Part shown: piece by piece, positions 43,328-52,800 of the stretch
How positions within the stretch are numbered: position 1 is the stretch's first letter
How the letters are laid out: each line of letters starts with the position of its first letter
Source of the DNA: Mesobacillus sp. AQ2
Lineage (GTDB): Bacteria; Bacillota; Bacilli; Bacillales; Cytobacillaceae
Direction of reading: 5' to 3'
Assembly: GCF_030122805.1 (NCBI RefSeq)
Contig: NZ_CP126080.1
Location: 935,001 to 999,000, forward strand
Length of the DNA stretch: 64,000 nt
Notes under the pieces: generated by a model
Told to the model about the DNA's origin: nothing
Seen by the model: only the letters and a program-made list of their open reading frames with translations
Database searches by the model: none
Position numbers and translations under genes: made by a program

Positions 43328-44680
43328 ATGGATGAGGTCCTGATATTAAGCCGGATTCAGTTTGCTGTCACCGTGTTTTATCATTTCTTGTTTGTACCGC
43401 TGACGCTTGGACTGGTCATTCTTGTAGCCATCATGGAGACCAAGTATGCTCGCACCCTTGACCAGACGTATAAACGGATGGCGGATTACTGGGGAAAGCT
43501 GTTTGCGATCAACTTTGTTCTTGGAGTCATCACCGGCATTACAATGGAGTTCCAATTTGGGACGAACTGGTCCGAGTATTCGAAGTATATGGGGGACATT
43601 TTCGGTTCGCCGCTCGCGATTGAAGCACTGGCCGCTTTTTTTCTTGAATCGACCTTCATGGGCATCTGGCTGTTCGGCAAGGACAAGTTTTCGCCAAAAA
43701 TGCGGGCTATCTCAATCTGGATGGTTGCGCTCGGCACGAATATCTCTGCACTATGGATCATCACTGCCAATGGGTTCATGCAAAATCCTGTAGGCTATGT
43801 CCTGAAAAATGGCCGTGTAGAGCTGAACAGCTTTACGGAGCTCGTTACCAATCCTTATGCATGGTATATGTTCGTACATACAGTCGTCAGTGCCTATATC
43901 GTTGGCGCGTTTTTCATGATGGCCATCAGTGCCTATCATTTACTGAGGAAAAATGAAACAGGGTTCTATAAAAAGTCTTTCAAATACGGGCTGGCAATGG
44001 CACTGTTCTCTGCCACGCTGACTCCATTCATCGGCCACCAATCCGGGGTATTCGCGGCAAAGATGCAGCCGGCTAAAGGAGCGGCGATGGAAGCAGTCTG
44101 GGAAACCCAGAAGGACATGCCTTTCCATCTTATACAGATTCCTGACCAGGAAAATGAGCGGAATGCGTTTGAAGCAATCAGCATTCCTAAACTTGGCAGC
44201 TTTTTTTACACGAATTCCTTCGATGGCGAGGTAACGGGCCTGAATGATATAGCGAAGGATGAACGGCCGAATGTTGAATTGGTATTTTACGCCTTCAGGG
44301 TGATGGTCGCGCTCGGCGTCTTTTTCCTGGCTGTATCATGGTATGGATTGTATTTGCACCGGAAAAATAAGCTCGAGAGCTCCCCTCGATATTTGAAACT
44401 CGTCCTTTACTCCGTGCTCCTTCCATACCTTGCAATTAACGCTGGGTGGATGGTGGCAGAGGCGGGACGGCAGCCGTGGGTGGTTTATGGATTGATGAAG
44501 ACAACAGAGGGTGTGTCTCCGATTGCTGTATCACAAGTGGTCTTCTCACTGGCAGCGCTCGTCATTTTTTACACGGTTCTCCTGATTGCAGATGTCTATT
44601 TGATCATAAAGTATGCGAAAAAAGGGCCGGAATCAGAGGCCCAATATGGTCTTGAAGGAGGCGTGAAGCATGTCTCATGA
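43328..44680 (+). CDS. cydA: Cytochrome bd quinol oxidase subunit I
   Basis: The 450-residue membrane protein has about nine helices, with heme ligand His19 (RIQFAVTVFYHFLFVPLTLG), a His in YMFVHTVVSAYIVGAFF, the short Q-loop region (ENERNAFEAISIPKLGSFF) and the motif GWMVAEAGRQPW. It oxidises quinol and reduces oxygen with high affinity. TTGGAGG precedes ATG 43328. The short Q loop is the Gram-positive type. It overlaps cydB by 11 bases. Confidence 0.95.
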   Translation: MDEVLILSRIQFAVTVFYHFLFVPLTLGLVILVAIMETKYARTLDQTYKRMADYWGKLFAINFVLGVITGITMEFQFGTNWSEYSKYMGDIFGSPLAIEALAAFFLESTFMGIWLFGKDKFSPKMRAISIWMVALGTNISALWIITANGFMQNPVGYVLKNGRVELNSFTELVTNPYAWYMFVHTVVSAYIVGAFFMMAISAYHLLRKNETGFYKKSFKYGLAMALFSATLTPFIGHQSGVFAAKMQPAKGAAMEAVWETQKDMPFHLIQIPDQENERNAFEAISIPKLGSFFYTNSFDGEVTGLNDIAKDERPNVELVFYAFRVMVALGVFFLAVSWYGLYLHRKNKLESSPRYLKLVLYSVLLPYLAINAGWMVAEAGRQPWVVYGLMKTTEGVSPIAVSQVVFSLAALVIFYTVLLIADVYLIIKYAKKGPESEAQYGLEGGVKHVS

Positions 44681-45698
44681 TACACTCGCGATTATTTGGT
44701 TTGGTCTTTGGGGCTTGATCTGGACCGTTTATTTCATCCTTGATGGATACACGCTCGGAACAGGGATGCTATTGCCCTTCACAGCTAAAAACCGCCAGGA
44801 AAGAAACCAGCTACAGGAAGCAGTCGGACCGTTCTGGGGCGGGAACGAGGTCTGGCTGATTACAGCCGGAGGTGCGACCTTCGCCGCATTCCCATCCGTC
44901 TATGCCGACATGTTCAGCTTTTTATACACACCGTTATTTCTCGTCTTGATTGCCCTGTTCATAAGGGCCGTCGGGCTCGAATTCATGCATAAGGATGACA
45001 ACCCAATCTGGCAGGCAGCCTGCAAATGGAGCTTTTTTGCCGGAAGCTTCCTGATCGCCTTCTTGTTTGGAGTCACTTTCGCCAATTTGTATCGCGGCCT
45101 GATGATCGGGGCAAATGGCTACGAAGGGAATTTGTTCAGCCTTCTCAATGGATATGGGATTTTGGGAGGATTCCTGTTTGTTTCGCTGTTCCTTTTATCC
45201 GGGTCATTATGGATCCAGTTAAAAACATCAGGACAAACGGCAGTGCGGGCTTACAGGATTTCGCGTGTGTTGGCAGGAGTGGCGCCAGCAATGCTGTCAC
45301 TATTCTTCCTGGCAACAGTGAACCGGACTCCATTGCTGGATAACTACTCGGAGCATCCAGTTCTCTGGATTGTACCAATTCTCGCCTTGGCCGCGATGCT
45401 TTCATCGGCTTACTTTATCTTTAAAAAGAAAATCGGCTATGCGTTCACTTCAGTCTGCTTAACCATATTCACAAAAATGGCGTTCGGATTCATCGGGATG
45501 TTCCCGAACATGCTGCCATCAAGAATAGACAGCACCTACAGTGTCAGTCTATTTGACGCCGCCGGAAGCAAGCTCAACCTGACGATCATGTTCATTGTCG
45601 CAATCATCTTCGTGCCAATCATCCTTGCCTACCAATCATGGAGTTACACATTGTTCAAAGACAAAATCTTAAAAGAGAATGCGAAAGGATACCAATAA
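44670..45698 (+). CDS. cydB: Cytochrome bd quinol oxidase subunit II
   Basis: The 342-residue membrane protein has about eight helices and the CydB signature IWFGLWGLIWTVYFILDGYT and GGNEVWLITAGGATFAAFP. It forms the bd complex with CydA. The ATG lies within the end of cydA behind GGAGGCG. No cydC/cydD transporter follows; a terminator ends the operon. Confidence 0.95.
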   Translation: MSHDTLAIIWFGLWGLIWTVYFILDGYTLGTGMLLPFTAKNRQERNQLQEAVGPFWGGNEVWLITAGGATFAAFPSVYADMFSFLYTPLFLVLIALFIRAVGLEFMHKDDNPIWQAACKWSFFAGSFLIAFLFGVTFANLYRGLMIGANGYEGNLFSLLNGYGILGGFLFVSLFLLSGSLWIQLKTSGQTAVRAYRISRVLAGVAPAMLSLFFLATVNRTPLLDNYSEHPVLWIVPILALAAMLSSAYFIFKKKIGYAFTSVCLTIFTKMAFGFIGMFPNMLPSRIDSTYSVSLFDAAGSKLNLTIMFIVAIIFVPIILAYQSWSYTLFKDKILKENAKGYQ

Positions 45699-45700
45699 GA

Positions 45701-45734
45701 AAGGGCGTCTGGGTTGCCAGACGCCTTCTTTTTG
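45701..45734 (+). terminator. Terminator of cydAB
   Basis: AAGGGCGTCTGG (45701-45712) pairs with CCAGACGCCTT (45717-45727), then T residues. Confidence 0.9.
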
Positions 45735-45780
45735 AAGGAGCGATTTAAGCAGGGATTCTTTGGGCATTCGGGTTAAAGAG

Positions 45781-46196
45781 TTTTCTGGACAGTTCAAACA
45801 AAGTTCCGTTCCAAAATGACTAAGAAAAGCAGTTTCCTGGACATTTCAGACCAAGTTCCGTTCCGAAATGTCTAATAAAAGCAGTTTCCTGGACATTTCA
45901 AGCTAAGTTTGGCTTCAAAATGTCTAATAAAAGCAGTTTCCTGGACATTTCAGACCAAGTTCCGTTCCGAAATGTCTAAGAAAAGCAGTTTCCTGGACAG
46001 TTCAAACAAAGTTCCGTTCCAAAATGACTAAGAAAAGCAGTTTCCTGGACATTTCAGACCAAGTTCCGTTCCGAAATGTCTAATAAAAGCAGTTTCTTAG
46101 GCATTTCAAACAAAGCTCCGTTCCAAAATGTCTAATAAAAGGGGGTTCATGAACATTTCAGAGAAAGACTCACCTCAAAATATCCAATGAAATATA
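45781..46196. repeat. 52-bp tandem repeat array II (8 units)
   Basis: Units start at 45781, 45833, 45885, 45937, 45989, 46041, 46093 and 46145, exactly 52 bases apart. Standard units follow GACA-N25-TGTC-N19 with arms GACATTTC and GAAATGTC; the sequence otherwise differs from array I. The unit at 45885 replaces part of the inner arm by AAGC/GCTT, again paired. The array lies between the convergent cydB and symporter genes and holds no supported gene. Confidence 0.95.
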
Positions 46197-46228
46197 CATG
46201 AACAGAGCGTTCAATACAGCAAAAATAA

Positions 46229-46256
46229 GACCTATTAGAATTCACTCTAATAGGTC
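46229..46256 (-). terminator. Terminator of the symporter gene
   Basis: GACCTATTAGA pairs with TCTAATAGGTC; TTATTTTT follows on the minus strand. Confidence 0.85.
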
Positions 46257-46262
46257 ACATTT

Positions 46263-48074
46263 CTATGTTAAGTCCGTAACCGTACTTTTTAAATTTGCAT
46301 TGGTGCTGATATTTCTTTCAATAACCGTATTTTCTTTTTTCAGGTATCTGGCGTAGGATCTGTTCCATTTTTTTATGGCAGCATAGGATAGAATCGCTGT
46401 GACTATGACGATACCAGCGATGACTGGCCAAAATGCTGTGGATACATAACCGCCGTCGTAGGCTAATCCGATCGGTGAGAACACAATATAGGTGATGGCA
46501 ACGAATGCAAGCAGGATTATGGATACTGGCAATGTGTATTTCCATGGAACCATGTCAACAGCTGCTTCTGATCGGAAGGTATATGGTGTCGCTCTTGGCT
46601 TCCAGATTCCAATTCCGACCATGATGGCGACTTCAGCCACGAACAGGATTGCGTATATATGGATGAAGTGGATTGGCACTGCATAATCGAAAAGATGCTG
46701 GGTTCCCCAGACAAGCATATAGTATGTGATGACATGGAAGATGATCACAGCTTTTGCTGCCAGTGCTGGTATTCGTTTTGAGAAGATGCCGACAAGCAGG
46801 ATGGCGATGATCGGGATATTGAAAAAGCCTGTGAATCTCCTGATCAGATCCCATAAGCCCTCAGGCGCGTTCATCAACAATGGTGCAATACATAATGAAA
46901 TGACTGCCAGAAGCGTGCCGGAAATTTTGCTTACGGAAATCAATTTTGCATCATCTGCTTCTCGATTAAAGCGCGCTTTATAGATATCGAGTGCGAACAT
47001 TGTGGCAGCACTGTTTAGTAATGAGTTGAACGAGCTCAGGACTGCTCCGAGGAGGACGGCCAGGAAAAAGCCTGACATCCACTTCGGAAGGACATCGGAA
47101 ATCAATGCCGGATAGGCGAGATCCACCGATTTCAAGCCGCCTCCATACATATGGAAAGCGATAACACCGGGAATCATCATTGTAAGTGGCACAAGCAGCT
47201 TATAAAACCCGGAGATTAATACACCTTTCTGTCCCTCAGCAAGGTTCTTTGCGCCAAGGGTTCTCTGGATGACATACTGGTTTGAAGCCCAGTAGAATAG
47301 ATTGGCAAAAATCATACCGGTAAAAATGGTCCCAAAAGGCACGGAATCCTGCTTTGTCCCGATGGAGTTCATTTTTTCAGTGTCGGTCGTGGCGATTTGC
47401 TTCATGCCATCGCCGATACTGCCGTCTCCCAATGCGATCAGACCAAGGATCGGAACAAGCAGTCCGATGATGATCAAGCCGACGCCATTTAAAGTATCGG
47501 AAATTGCAACTGCTTTCAGTCCGCCGAAAATTGCATAGATGGCACCGATGATGCCAATGATCCAGATGACAATCCAAACCGATGCTTCATAAGAAATGCC
47601 AAATAGTTCAGGAACGTTGAAAAGCTGCAGCACAGCCAGGGCACCAGAATACAGCATGGAAGGTGCAGTCACGAGTATGTATCCGAGCATGAACAGGAGG
47701 ACAGTGTATTGCCTTACGCCTTCATCAAACCGCTTGCTCAAAAACTCGGGAAGGGTAGTGAAGTTGCCCCTGAGGTATTTCGGCAGAAGGTAGGTAGCCA
47801 TGAGAATGATCGCGAAGGCAGCTGTAACCTCCCAGGCCATGTTTGACATATTGGTGCGGTAAGCCTGGCCATTCAAGCCGACCAGTTGTTCAGCTGACAG
47901 GTTGGTAAGCAGCAGGGAACCGGCAATGAAACCGCCTGTCAGGCCGCGTCCAGCGAGGAAATAACCGGCTGAATCACTGACCTCCCCTTTCGTTTTTATA
48001 TAAGAATACCAGGCTACCAGACCCATGAAAAAGGCAGCCGAAACCAGAGTGAATCCAATTCCCCCAACATTCAT
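46263..48074 (-). CDS. Sodium:solute symporter (SSS family, sugar-type)
   Basis: The 603-residue protein has about 14 hydrophobic helices and SSS motifs: AGRGLTGGFIAGSLLLTNLS near the N-terminus, GGLKAVAISDTLNGVGLII in the middle and NSLLNSAATMFALDIYK. It resembles vSGLT-like sodium-sugar carriers, so a sugar or related solute is the likely substrate, but no sugar genes lie nearby. AAGGGGTG precedes the ATG. Confidence 0.88.
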   Translation of the reverse strand: MNVGGIGFTLVSAAFFMGLVAWYSYIKTKGEVSDSAGYFLAGRGLTGGFIAGSLLLTNLSAEQLVGLNGQAYRTNMSNMAWEVTAAFAIILMATYLLPKYLRGNFTTLPEFLSKRFDEGVRQYTVLLFMLGYILVTAPSMLYSGALAVLQLFNVPELFGISYEASVWIVIWIIGIIGAIYAIFGGLKAVAISDTLNGVGLIIIGLLVPILGLIALGDGSIGDGMKQIATTDTEKMNSIGTKQDSVPFGTIFTGMIFANLFYWASNQYVIQRTLGAKNLAEGQKGVLISGFYKLLVPLTMMIPGVIAFHMYGGGLKSVDLAYPALISDVLPKWMSGFFLAVLLGAVLSSFNSLLNSAATMFALDIYKARFNREADDAKLISVSKISGTLLAVISLCIAPLLMNAPEGLWDLIRRFTGFFNIPIIAILLVGIFSKRIPALAAKAVIIFHVITYYMLVWGTQHLFDYAVPIHFIHIYAILFVAEVAIMVGIGIWKPRATPYTFRSEAAVDMVPWKYTLPVSIILLAFVAITYIVFSPIGLAYDGGYVSTAFWPVIAGIVIVTAILSYAAIKKWNRSYARYLKKENTVIERNISTNANLKSTVTDLT

Positions 48075-48246
48075 TCAATAACACCCCTTGATGTGTAATT
48101 TTTTACTATTTAATAGCCTGCTTGCTGTCTCTTTAAACCATTAACGCGATAAAATATTATTTCCAAATATTTAAATTAGAAAAAAATGGATGAAAGTAAT
48201 ATACTAATAGTAGTTATGATGAATTTAATGGACTGGAGTGGTTCAG

Positions 48247-48621
48247 ATGGATTTTTCAATAGTGGTTTCTGAGGATCGTATCAAGCGTGCTTATAAAGAT
48301 GGAGAGTTCGAAAATCTGCCAGGCTACGGAAAACCGCTGATTCTGGAAGATTTGTCAGCTGTGCCGGAACACCTTAGAATGGCGTACAAGATGCTGAAAA
48401 ACGCTGGTTTTTCACCAGAAGAACAGAGGCTTAGGCAGGAAGTGATGTCAATCGAGGACTTGATCCGAACTTGTGAAAATCCCGAAGAGAAAAACAGGCT
48501 GAACCAGGAACTCAGCGCCAAGTTGCTCAAGTACAATAAAATCATGTCCAGCAGGGGTGCCAGGACAAATTCTTCTATCTTTAAAAATTACGAACGGAAA
48601 ATTGAAAAGAAACTATTATAA
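48247..48621 (+). CDS. DUF1992 (DnaJ-homolog C28-type) protein
   Basis: The 124-residue protein has the DUF1992 core DRIKRAYKDGEFENLPGYGKPL followed by a helical charged region (EEQRLRQEVMSIEDLIRTCE). No J domain. Bacterial members have no fixed function. ATG 48247 has GGAG 8 bases upstream; GTG 48238 is less likely. Confidence 0.88.
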   Translation: MDFSIVVSEDRIKRAYKDGEFENLPGYGKPLILEDLSAVPEHLRMAYKMLKNAGFSPEEQRLRQEVMSIEDLIRTCENPEEKNRLNQELSAKLLKYNKIMSSRGARTNSSIFKNYERKIEKKLL

Positions 48622-48625
48622 ATAA

Positions 48626-48656
48626 ATGGCCAGGTGGAGAAATCCAACCTGGCCAT
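48626..48656 (+). terminator. Terminator of the DUF1992 gene
   Basis: ATGGCCAGGT (48626-48635) pairs with ACCTGGCCAT (48647-48656). Confidence 0.85.
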
Positions 48657-48675
48657 CTTATTTACTGTGTTAGAA

Positions 48676-49400
48676 AACCCCTGGCTATGCCGGGGGTTCC
48701 AGAGAGCTTATAGCGTGGTAGTAATAAAAAAACCTCACTTCATGGTAGGATAAAGTTGGTTTCCCGACCACTTCATCTCACCGTAGAAGGAGGTATGCCC
48801 TATGAAGGACATGAACAGTTTAGCACATACAACATGGAATTGTAAGTATCACATAGTATTTGCCCCAAAATACAGAAGACAAATCATTTATGGAAAATAT
48901 AAAAAGAGTATAGGCCAAATTATCAGAGATTTATGTGAACGAAAAGGTGTTGTGATCCATGAAGCTAATGCCTGTCCGGACCACATTCATATGTTAGTTA
49001 GTATCCCGCCGAAATTGAGTGTGTCTCAATTCATGGGTTACTTGAAAGGAAAGAGCAGCCTCATGATTTTCGATCGACATGCCAATTTAAAATACCGGTA
49101 TGGAAACCGGAAATTTTGGTGCCGAGGCTTCTATGTTGATACAGTAGGCAGAAACAAAAAGCAAATACAAGAATACATTCGAAATCAGCTCGTGGAAGAC
49201 TATCAAGCTGACCAGTTAACATTGTTCGAAGAGTTTGATCCTTTCACAGGACAAAAAAATAAGAATAAATAAAGAAATTCTTTAGAATTGGTGAGTGAAT
49301 GTGGTGCAGAAGGGAAACCCTTTCAGCGGGCCTTTAAGGCCAAGGCCGGTAAGAGAGGCTTTCAGCCGCAGAGCAAACCACCAGTTCACACTGGTGGTTT
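48676..49400 (+). mobile_element. IS200-type insertion sequence (tnpA only)
   Basis: A single HUH transposase gene is flanked by hairpins: left AACCCC-T-GGC/GCC-GGGGTT (48676-48698), right AAACCACCAGT/ACTGGTGGTTT (49375-49400). About 730 bp total, the usual IS200 size, with no tnpB. Exact cleavage sites are not determined. Confidence 0.85.
48802..49272 (+). CDS. tnpA: IS200/IS605-family TnpA transposase
   Basis: The 156-residue Y1 transposase has the HUH-type motif PDHIHMLVSIPP, the opening AHTTWNCKYHIVFAPKYRR and the catalytic tyrosine region IQEYIRNQLVED. It moves the element as single-stranded DNA by recognising end hairpins. AAGGAGG precedes ATG 48802. The gene is intact. Confidence 0.95.
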   Translation: MKDMNSLAHTTWNCKYHIVFAPKYRRQIIYGKYKKSIGQIIRDLCERKGVVIHEANACPDHIHMLVSIPPKLSVSQFMGYLKGKSSLMIFDRHANLKYRYGNRKFWCRGFYVDTVGRNKKQIQEYIRNQLVEDYQADQLTLFEEFDPFTGQKNKNK

Positions 49401-49449
49401 TGATTATTAGAGATAATTTTTCAGCAGGATAAGATGCCTGTAAGGTATC

Positions 49450-50931
49450 TTACGCACCAAGTTTCTCGATTTTTTCAGCTGCAGCGGCTGTCTGGCTGAC
49501 GTAGGCGGCAATTGTCTGGTTATCATCGTTCAATGTTTCGATCGTGGCGTTCATCTCTTCAAGGCCGGCAGTTGCCTGCTCGATGATTGCAGCCAGCTCA
49601 CGTGTTGAAGCTTCGACATCGCCTGTCTGATTCTGGACATCGCCAACCATCAATTCGAATTGGCTGAATTGATTTGTCAGCACTTGCAAGGTACAACTGA
49701 CATCTGCGAAGAAACCAGAAACTTCCTCCACAGCAGTGCGGCTATCCGCCAGTTTTTCACTGCTGTCATTCATTTTTTCCAGTGCAGCCGAGTTAGTTTC
49801 ATTTACAGAAGTAAGGTTTTCGGTAATCTGGATGGCGGTTTCCTTCGTCATTTCCGCAAGCTTGCGAATTTCATTGGCCACGACGGAGAAGCCTTTGCCA
49901 GCCTCGCCAGCCCGCGCCGCTTCAATCGAAGCATTCAAGGCAAGCAAATTTGTTTGCTCAGTGATGTTGCGGATGTTGACGATGAAGCCATTGGTTTCTT
50001 CGATTTTCTTCGTCAGCATCGAGAATGTCTGGCTCAATTCGGAAATTGAAGCAGCAAGCTCTTTCATATCACCCTGGAGCTCGCTTATTTTTCCAGAACC
50101 GCTTTCTGTCGCTTTGGCAGCCTGTAGAGTATTATCTGAGAGCAGAACAGACATTTCCGACATTTCATCCATTCTTTGCTTTGTCAGCTCTGCATTCTCA
50201 GAAATCTGATTGATTTGTTCAGTCTGAACCTGGCTTCCGGCAGAAATTTCATTGACGGCGATTTTCATTTCTGTTTGTGAAGACAGATGGGTCTGGATTT
50301 GTTCATTTATTTTACCAAGACTCTCAGTCACGACGAGCAGTTCGCTATGCAGCAAGGCACTGTGCTGCTCTTTCCGTACTTTTTCATTTTCGGATTCAGC
50401 CAGGAAGGATTCCAGGGAATGAAAGGAATTCCTGTTCAGGCGGATCAGCACAAACAATACTGCACCCATCAACACATAGCAGAGCACGATGGCGGCGAAG
50501 GTGCTGCTTAAAAAGTCCTGGTTTTCTTTGGCCAGCAAATTGTTCATGATGACCGCAACCAAGCCGAGGCTGTAACCGGTAATGAAGATTTTCAGGTTGA
50601 AATGGATGGCTGAGAAGACAGCAAGGAATATCAGTACCAGCAAGAATGCCCCATTGCCGCCAAACATTCCGATATAGATGAAATGGTGGGTGAAAATAGC
50701 CGCAAATGCGGCATAAGGGAAGAGAGCCTCTTTCTTAAGCCATAGCTGCAAAATCAGGAAAAACAGGATGAAAAATGATAATTCACTTACATAAACCATC
50801 GTTTTAATGAATGGTTCTTTTTCAATCAGTGTATAGGCAGAAGTCGCAATCAAGGATACCGAATAGGTACTTAGCATCAAAACGTTCTTTTTTCTTGTAT
50901 CCTGCCTGCGGAGATTTTCAATAGCCTCCAC
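49450..50931 (-). CDS. Methyl-accepting chemotaxis-like protein with multi-helix membrane domain
   Basis: The 493-residue protein has six hydrophobic helices in residues 18-170 and no HAMP domain, then the coiled-coil signalling domain with tip [30 protein letters not shown]. The membrane part may itself be the sensor. GTG 50931 lies 7 bases after GAGGAGG. A strong SigD promoter lies about 45 bases upstream, and motAB starts divergently. Confidence 0.88.
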   Translation of the reverse strand: MEAIENLRRQDTRKKNVLMLSTYSVSLIATSAYTLIEKEPFIKTMVYVSELSFFILFFLILQLWLKKEALFPYAAFAAIFTHHFIYIGMFGGNGAFLLVLIFLAVFSAIHFNLKIFITGYSLGLVAVIMNNLLAKENQDFLSSTFAAIVLCYVLMGAVLFVLIRLNRNSFHSLESFLAESENEKVRKEQHSALLHSELLVVTESLGKINEQIQTHLSSQTEMKIAVNEISAGSQVQTEQINQISENAELTKQRMDEMSEMSVLLSDNTLQAAKATESGSGKISELQGDMKELAASISELSQTFSMLTKKIEETNGFIVNIRNITEQTNLLALNASIEAARAGEAGKGFSVVANEIRKLAEMTKETAIQITENLTSVNETNSAALEKMNDSSEKLADSRTAVEEVSGFFADVSCTLQVLTNQFSQFELMVGDVQNQTGDVEASTRELAAIIEQATAGLEEMNATIETLNDDNQTIAAYVSQTAAAAEKIEKLGA

Positions 50932-50972
50932 GTAAAATCCTCCTCAACTAATCAATTGTCTTTGCTTATGTT

Positions 50973-50999
50973 ATATCGGCATAGAAATCTTCAATTTTA
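50973..50999 (-). promoter_or_regulatory. SigD promoter of the chemoreceptor gene
   Basis: On the minus strand TAAA (50996-50999), 15 bases, GCCGATAT (50973-50980): an exact match to the SigD consensus. Confidence 0.88.
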
Positions 51000-51037
51000 A
51001 ACGCTTGGCTAAAAATTATTTTTGATCGCTAAATCAC

Positions 51038-51064
51038 TTAAGATTTATAAAAATGTGTCGAAAT
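51038..51064 (+). promoter_or_regulatory. Candidate SigD promoter of motAB
   Basis: TTAA (51038-51041), 15 bases, GTCGAAAT (51057-51064) matches the SigD pattern at 3 of 4 and 6 of 8 positions. Confidence 0.5.
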
Positions 51065-51133
51065 AAAAAGAGATACTATGACAGTTTAGAGCTAGAGACA
51101 GAAATAGAAGTAAAGCAGACAGGGGAGTCGTAC

Positions 51134-51928
51134 ATGGATAAGTCGTCGATCATTGGTGTCATATTAGCGATCATTGCAGTCGGAGTCGGGATGGTATTGA
51201 AGGGTGTAAGCGTCAATGCGCTCGTGAATCCGGCAGCGTTCTTAATCATAATTGTGGGTACTGTTGCGGCGGTGTCAATCGCTTTTCCGGCGAAAGAACT
51301 GAAGAAAGTGCCCAAGCTGTTTAAAATCCTCTTCAAGGAACAGGAAAGTACTGATTTACCGTCATTGATCCGCCTGTTTTCTGAATGGGCCCAGCTTGCC
51401 AGAAAGGAAGGCCTGCTTGCGCTCGAAGCAAAAACAAGTGAGATTGAAGATGAATTTTTGAAAAATGGCTTATCGCTTGCTGTGGATGGACAGAGTGCCG
51501 ATTACATCAGGGACGTGTTAACGGAAGAGGTTGAAGCGATGGAAGAACGCCATTTGTCAGGTGCGGCCATTTTCACCCAGGCAGGTACTTATGCGCCGAC
51601 TCTCGGGGTTCTTGGGGCAGTAGTTGGTCTGATTGCTGCACTGAGTCATATGGACAATACCGATGAGCTTGGCAGGGCAATCAGTGCTGCGTTCGTTGCG
51701 ACGTTGTTGGGGATTTTCACTGGGTATGTGTTATGGCACCCATTCGCCAATAAATTGAAGCGCAAATCAAAGCAGGAAGCACAAGTGAAATACATGATGA
51801 TTGAAGGCATTCTTTCAATCCTTGAAGGGGAAGCGCCGCGCGTAATCGAGCAGAAGCTTGCTTCCTACCTGCCAGCTGGTGAACGGAAGCTGATACTTGA
51901 AGAAAGCGTCGTGACTCAGGATGAGTAA
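51134..51928 (+). CDS. motA: Flagellar motor stator protein MotA
   Basis: The 264-residue membrane protein has four helices and MotA motifs (PAAFLIIIVGTVAAVSIAFP, GTYAPTLGVLGAVVGLIAAL, HPFANKLKRKSKQE). With MotB it forms the ion-driven stator. ATG 51134 after AGGGGAG is the start; the frame is open further up to 51053 without support. It overlaps motB by 8 bases. Confidence 0.96.
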   Translation: MDKSSIIGVILAIIAVGVGMVLKGVSVNALVNPAAFLIIIVGTVAAVSIAFPAKELKKVPKLFKILFKEQESTDLPSLIRLFSEWAQLARKEGLLALEAKTSEIEDEFLKNGLSLAVDGQSADYIRDVLTEEVEAMEERHLSGAAIFTQAGTYAPTLGVLGAVVGLIAALSHMDNTDELGRAISAAFVATLLGIFTGYVLWHPFANKLKRKSKQEAQVKYMMIEGILSILEGEAPRVIEQKLASYLPAGERKLILEESVVTQDE

Positions 51929-52691
51929 GAAAAGGAAAAAGAAGCATCATGAGGAACACATGGATGAGTCCTGGCTGATCCCGTATGCGGACCTGCTTAC
52001 GCTCCTGCTTGCATTGTTCATCGTCCTGTTCGCCATGAGTTCGGTCGATGCCGTCAAGTTCCAGCAGATGTCGAAAGCGTTCAATGATGTTTTCTCCGGA
52101 GGGACAGGGGTATTTGAATTCCAGAGCCCGATGCCAGAAGGCCAGATGGAATCGCCTGATGAACGCAAGGAAGACGTCGAAAAGAATGATGAAGACAAGG
52201 CTGATGCCGCCAAAGACCAGATGGAGCTTATGGCCCTCCAAGAGAAGGTCAACTCTTATATAGCTGAGAAAAAGCTGACAGACAAGCTGAATACAAAGCT
52301 GACGGATGAAGGACTGCTGCTGACAATCCGTGACAATGTCCTGTTTGAGTCGGGCAGGGCAGAAGTTCGTTCATCAGATATCAACATCGCAAATGAAATC
52401 GCGGACCTGCTGATCATGGAGCCCCCACGGAATATCATCATCAGCGGACATACAGATAATGTGCCAATCAGGACTGCGAGATATGAATCGAACTGGGAAC
52501 TGAGCGTAATGAGGGCAGTGGAATTCATGAAAATTATTTTGAAAAATGAACAGCTCGACCCTCGCTGGTTCAGCGCAAAAGGATTTGGCGAGTTCCAGCC
52601 AGTCGCAGCGAATGACACAGCAGAAGGCAAGGCAAGGAACCGCAGGGTAGAAATCCTAATCCTTCCGCGTACAAGCAATAATCCAAGTTAA
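51921..52691 (+). CDS. motB: Flagellar motor stator protein MotB
   Basis: The 256-residue protein has one helix with the ion-binding Asp (WLIPYADLLTLLLALFIVLF), a plug/linker region and a C-terminal OmpA-like peptidoglycan-binding domain (NIIISGHTDNVPI, GFGEFQPVAANDT, RNRRVEILIL). The helix is closer to proton-type MotB than to sodium-type MotS of B. subtilis (from memory of those sequences). Confidence 0.95.
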   Translation: MSKKRKKKHHEEHMDESWLIPYADLLTLLLALFIVLFAMSSVDAVKFQQMSKAFNDVFSGGTGVFEFQSPMPEGQMESPDERKEDVEKNDEDKADAAKDQMELMALQEKVNSYIAEKKLTDKLNTKLTDEGLLLTIRDNVLFESGRAEVRSSDINIANEIADLLIMEPPRNIIISGHTDNVPIRTARYESNWELSVMRAVEFMKIILKNEQLDPRWFSAKGFGEFQPVAANDTAEGKARNRRVEILILPRTSNNPS

Positions 52692-52699
52692 TAGACAAT

Positions 52700-52731
52700 A
52701 CCGCTGCCAGACGAATGGCGGCGGTTTTTTA
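52700..52731 (+). terminator. Terminator of motAB
   Basis: ACCGCTGCC pairs with GGCGGCGGT (one G-U), then TTTTTT. Confidence 0.85.
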
Positions 52732-52800
52732 ATTTGGGTATTTTCATAATATTGGATATTTGCTATGATTTAGGAATCTAACTTTCCGAGGTAAAAAGAA

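Noticed and set aside
49736..50209. Plus-strand ORF of 157 codons inside the chemoreceptor gene
   Set aside because: Antisense shadow of the MCP signalling domain; no start site or recognisable domain.
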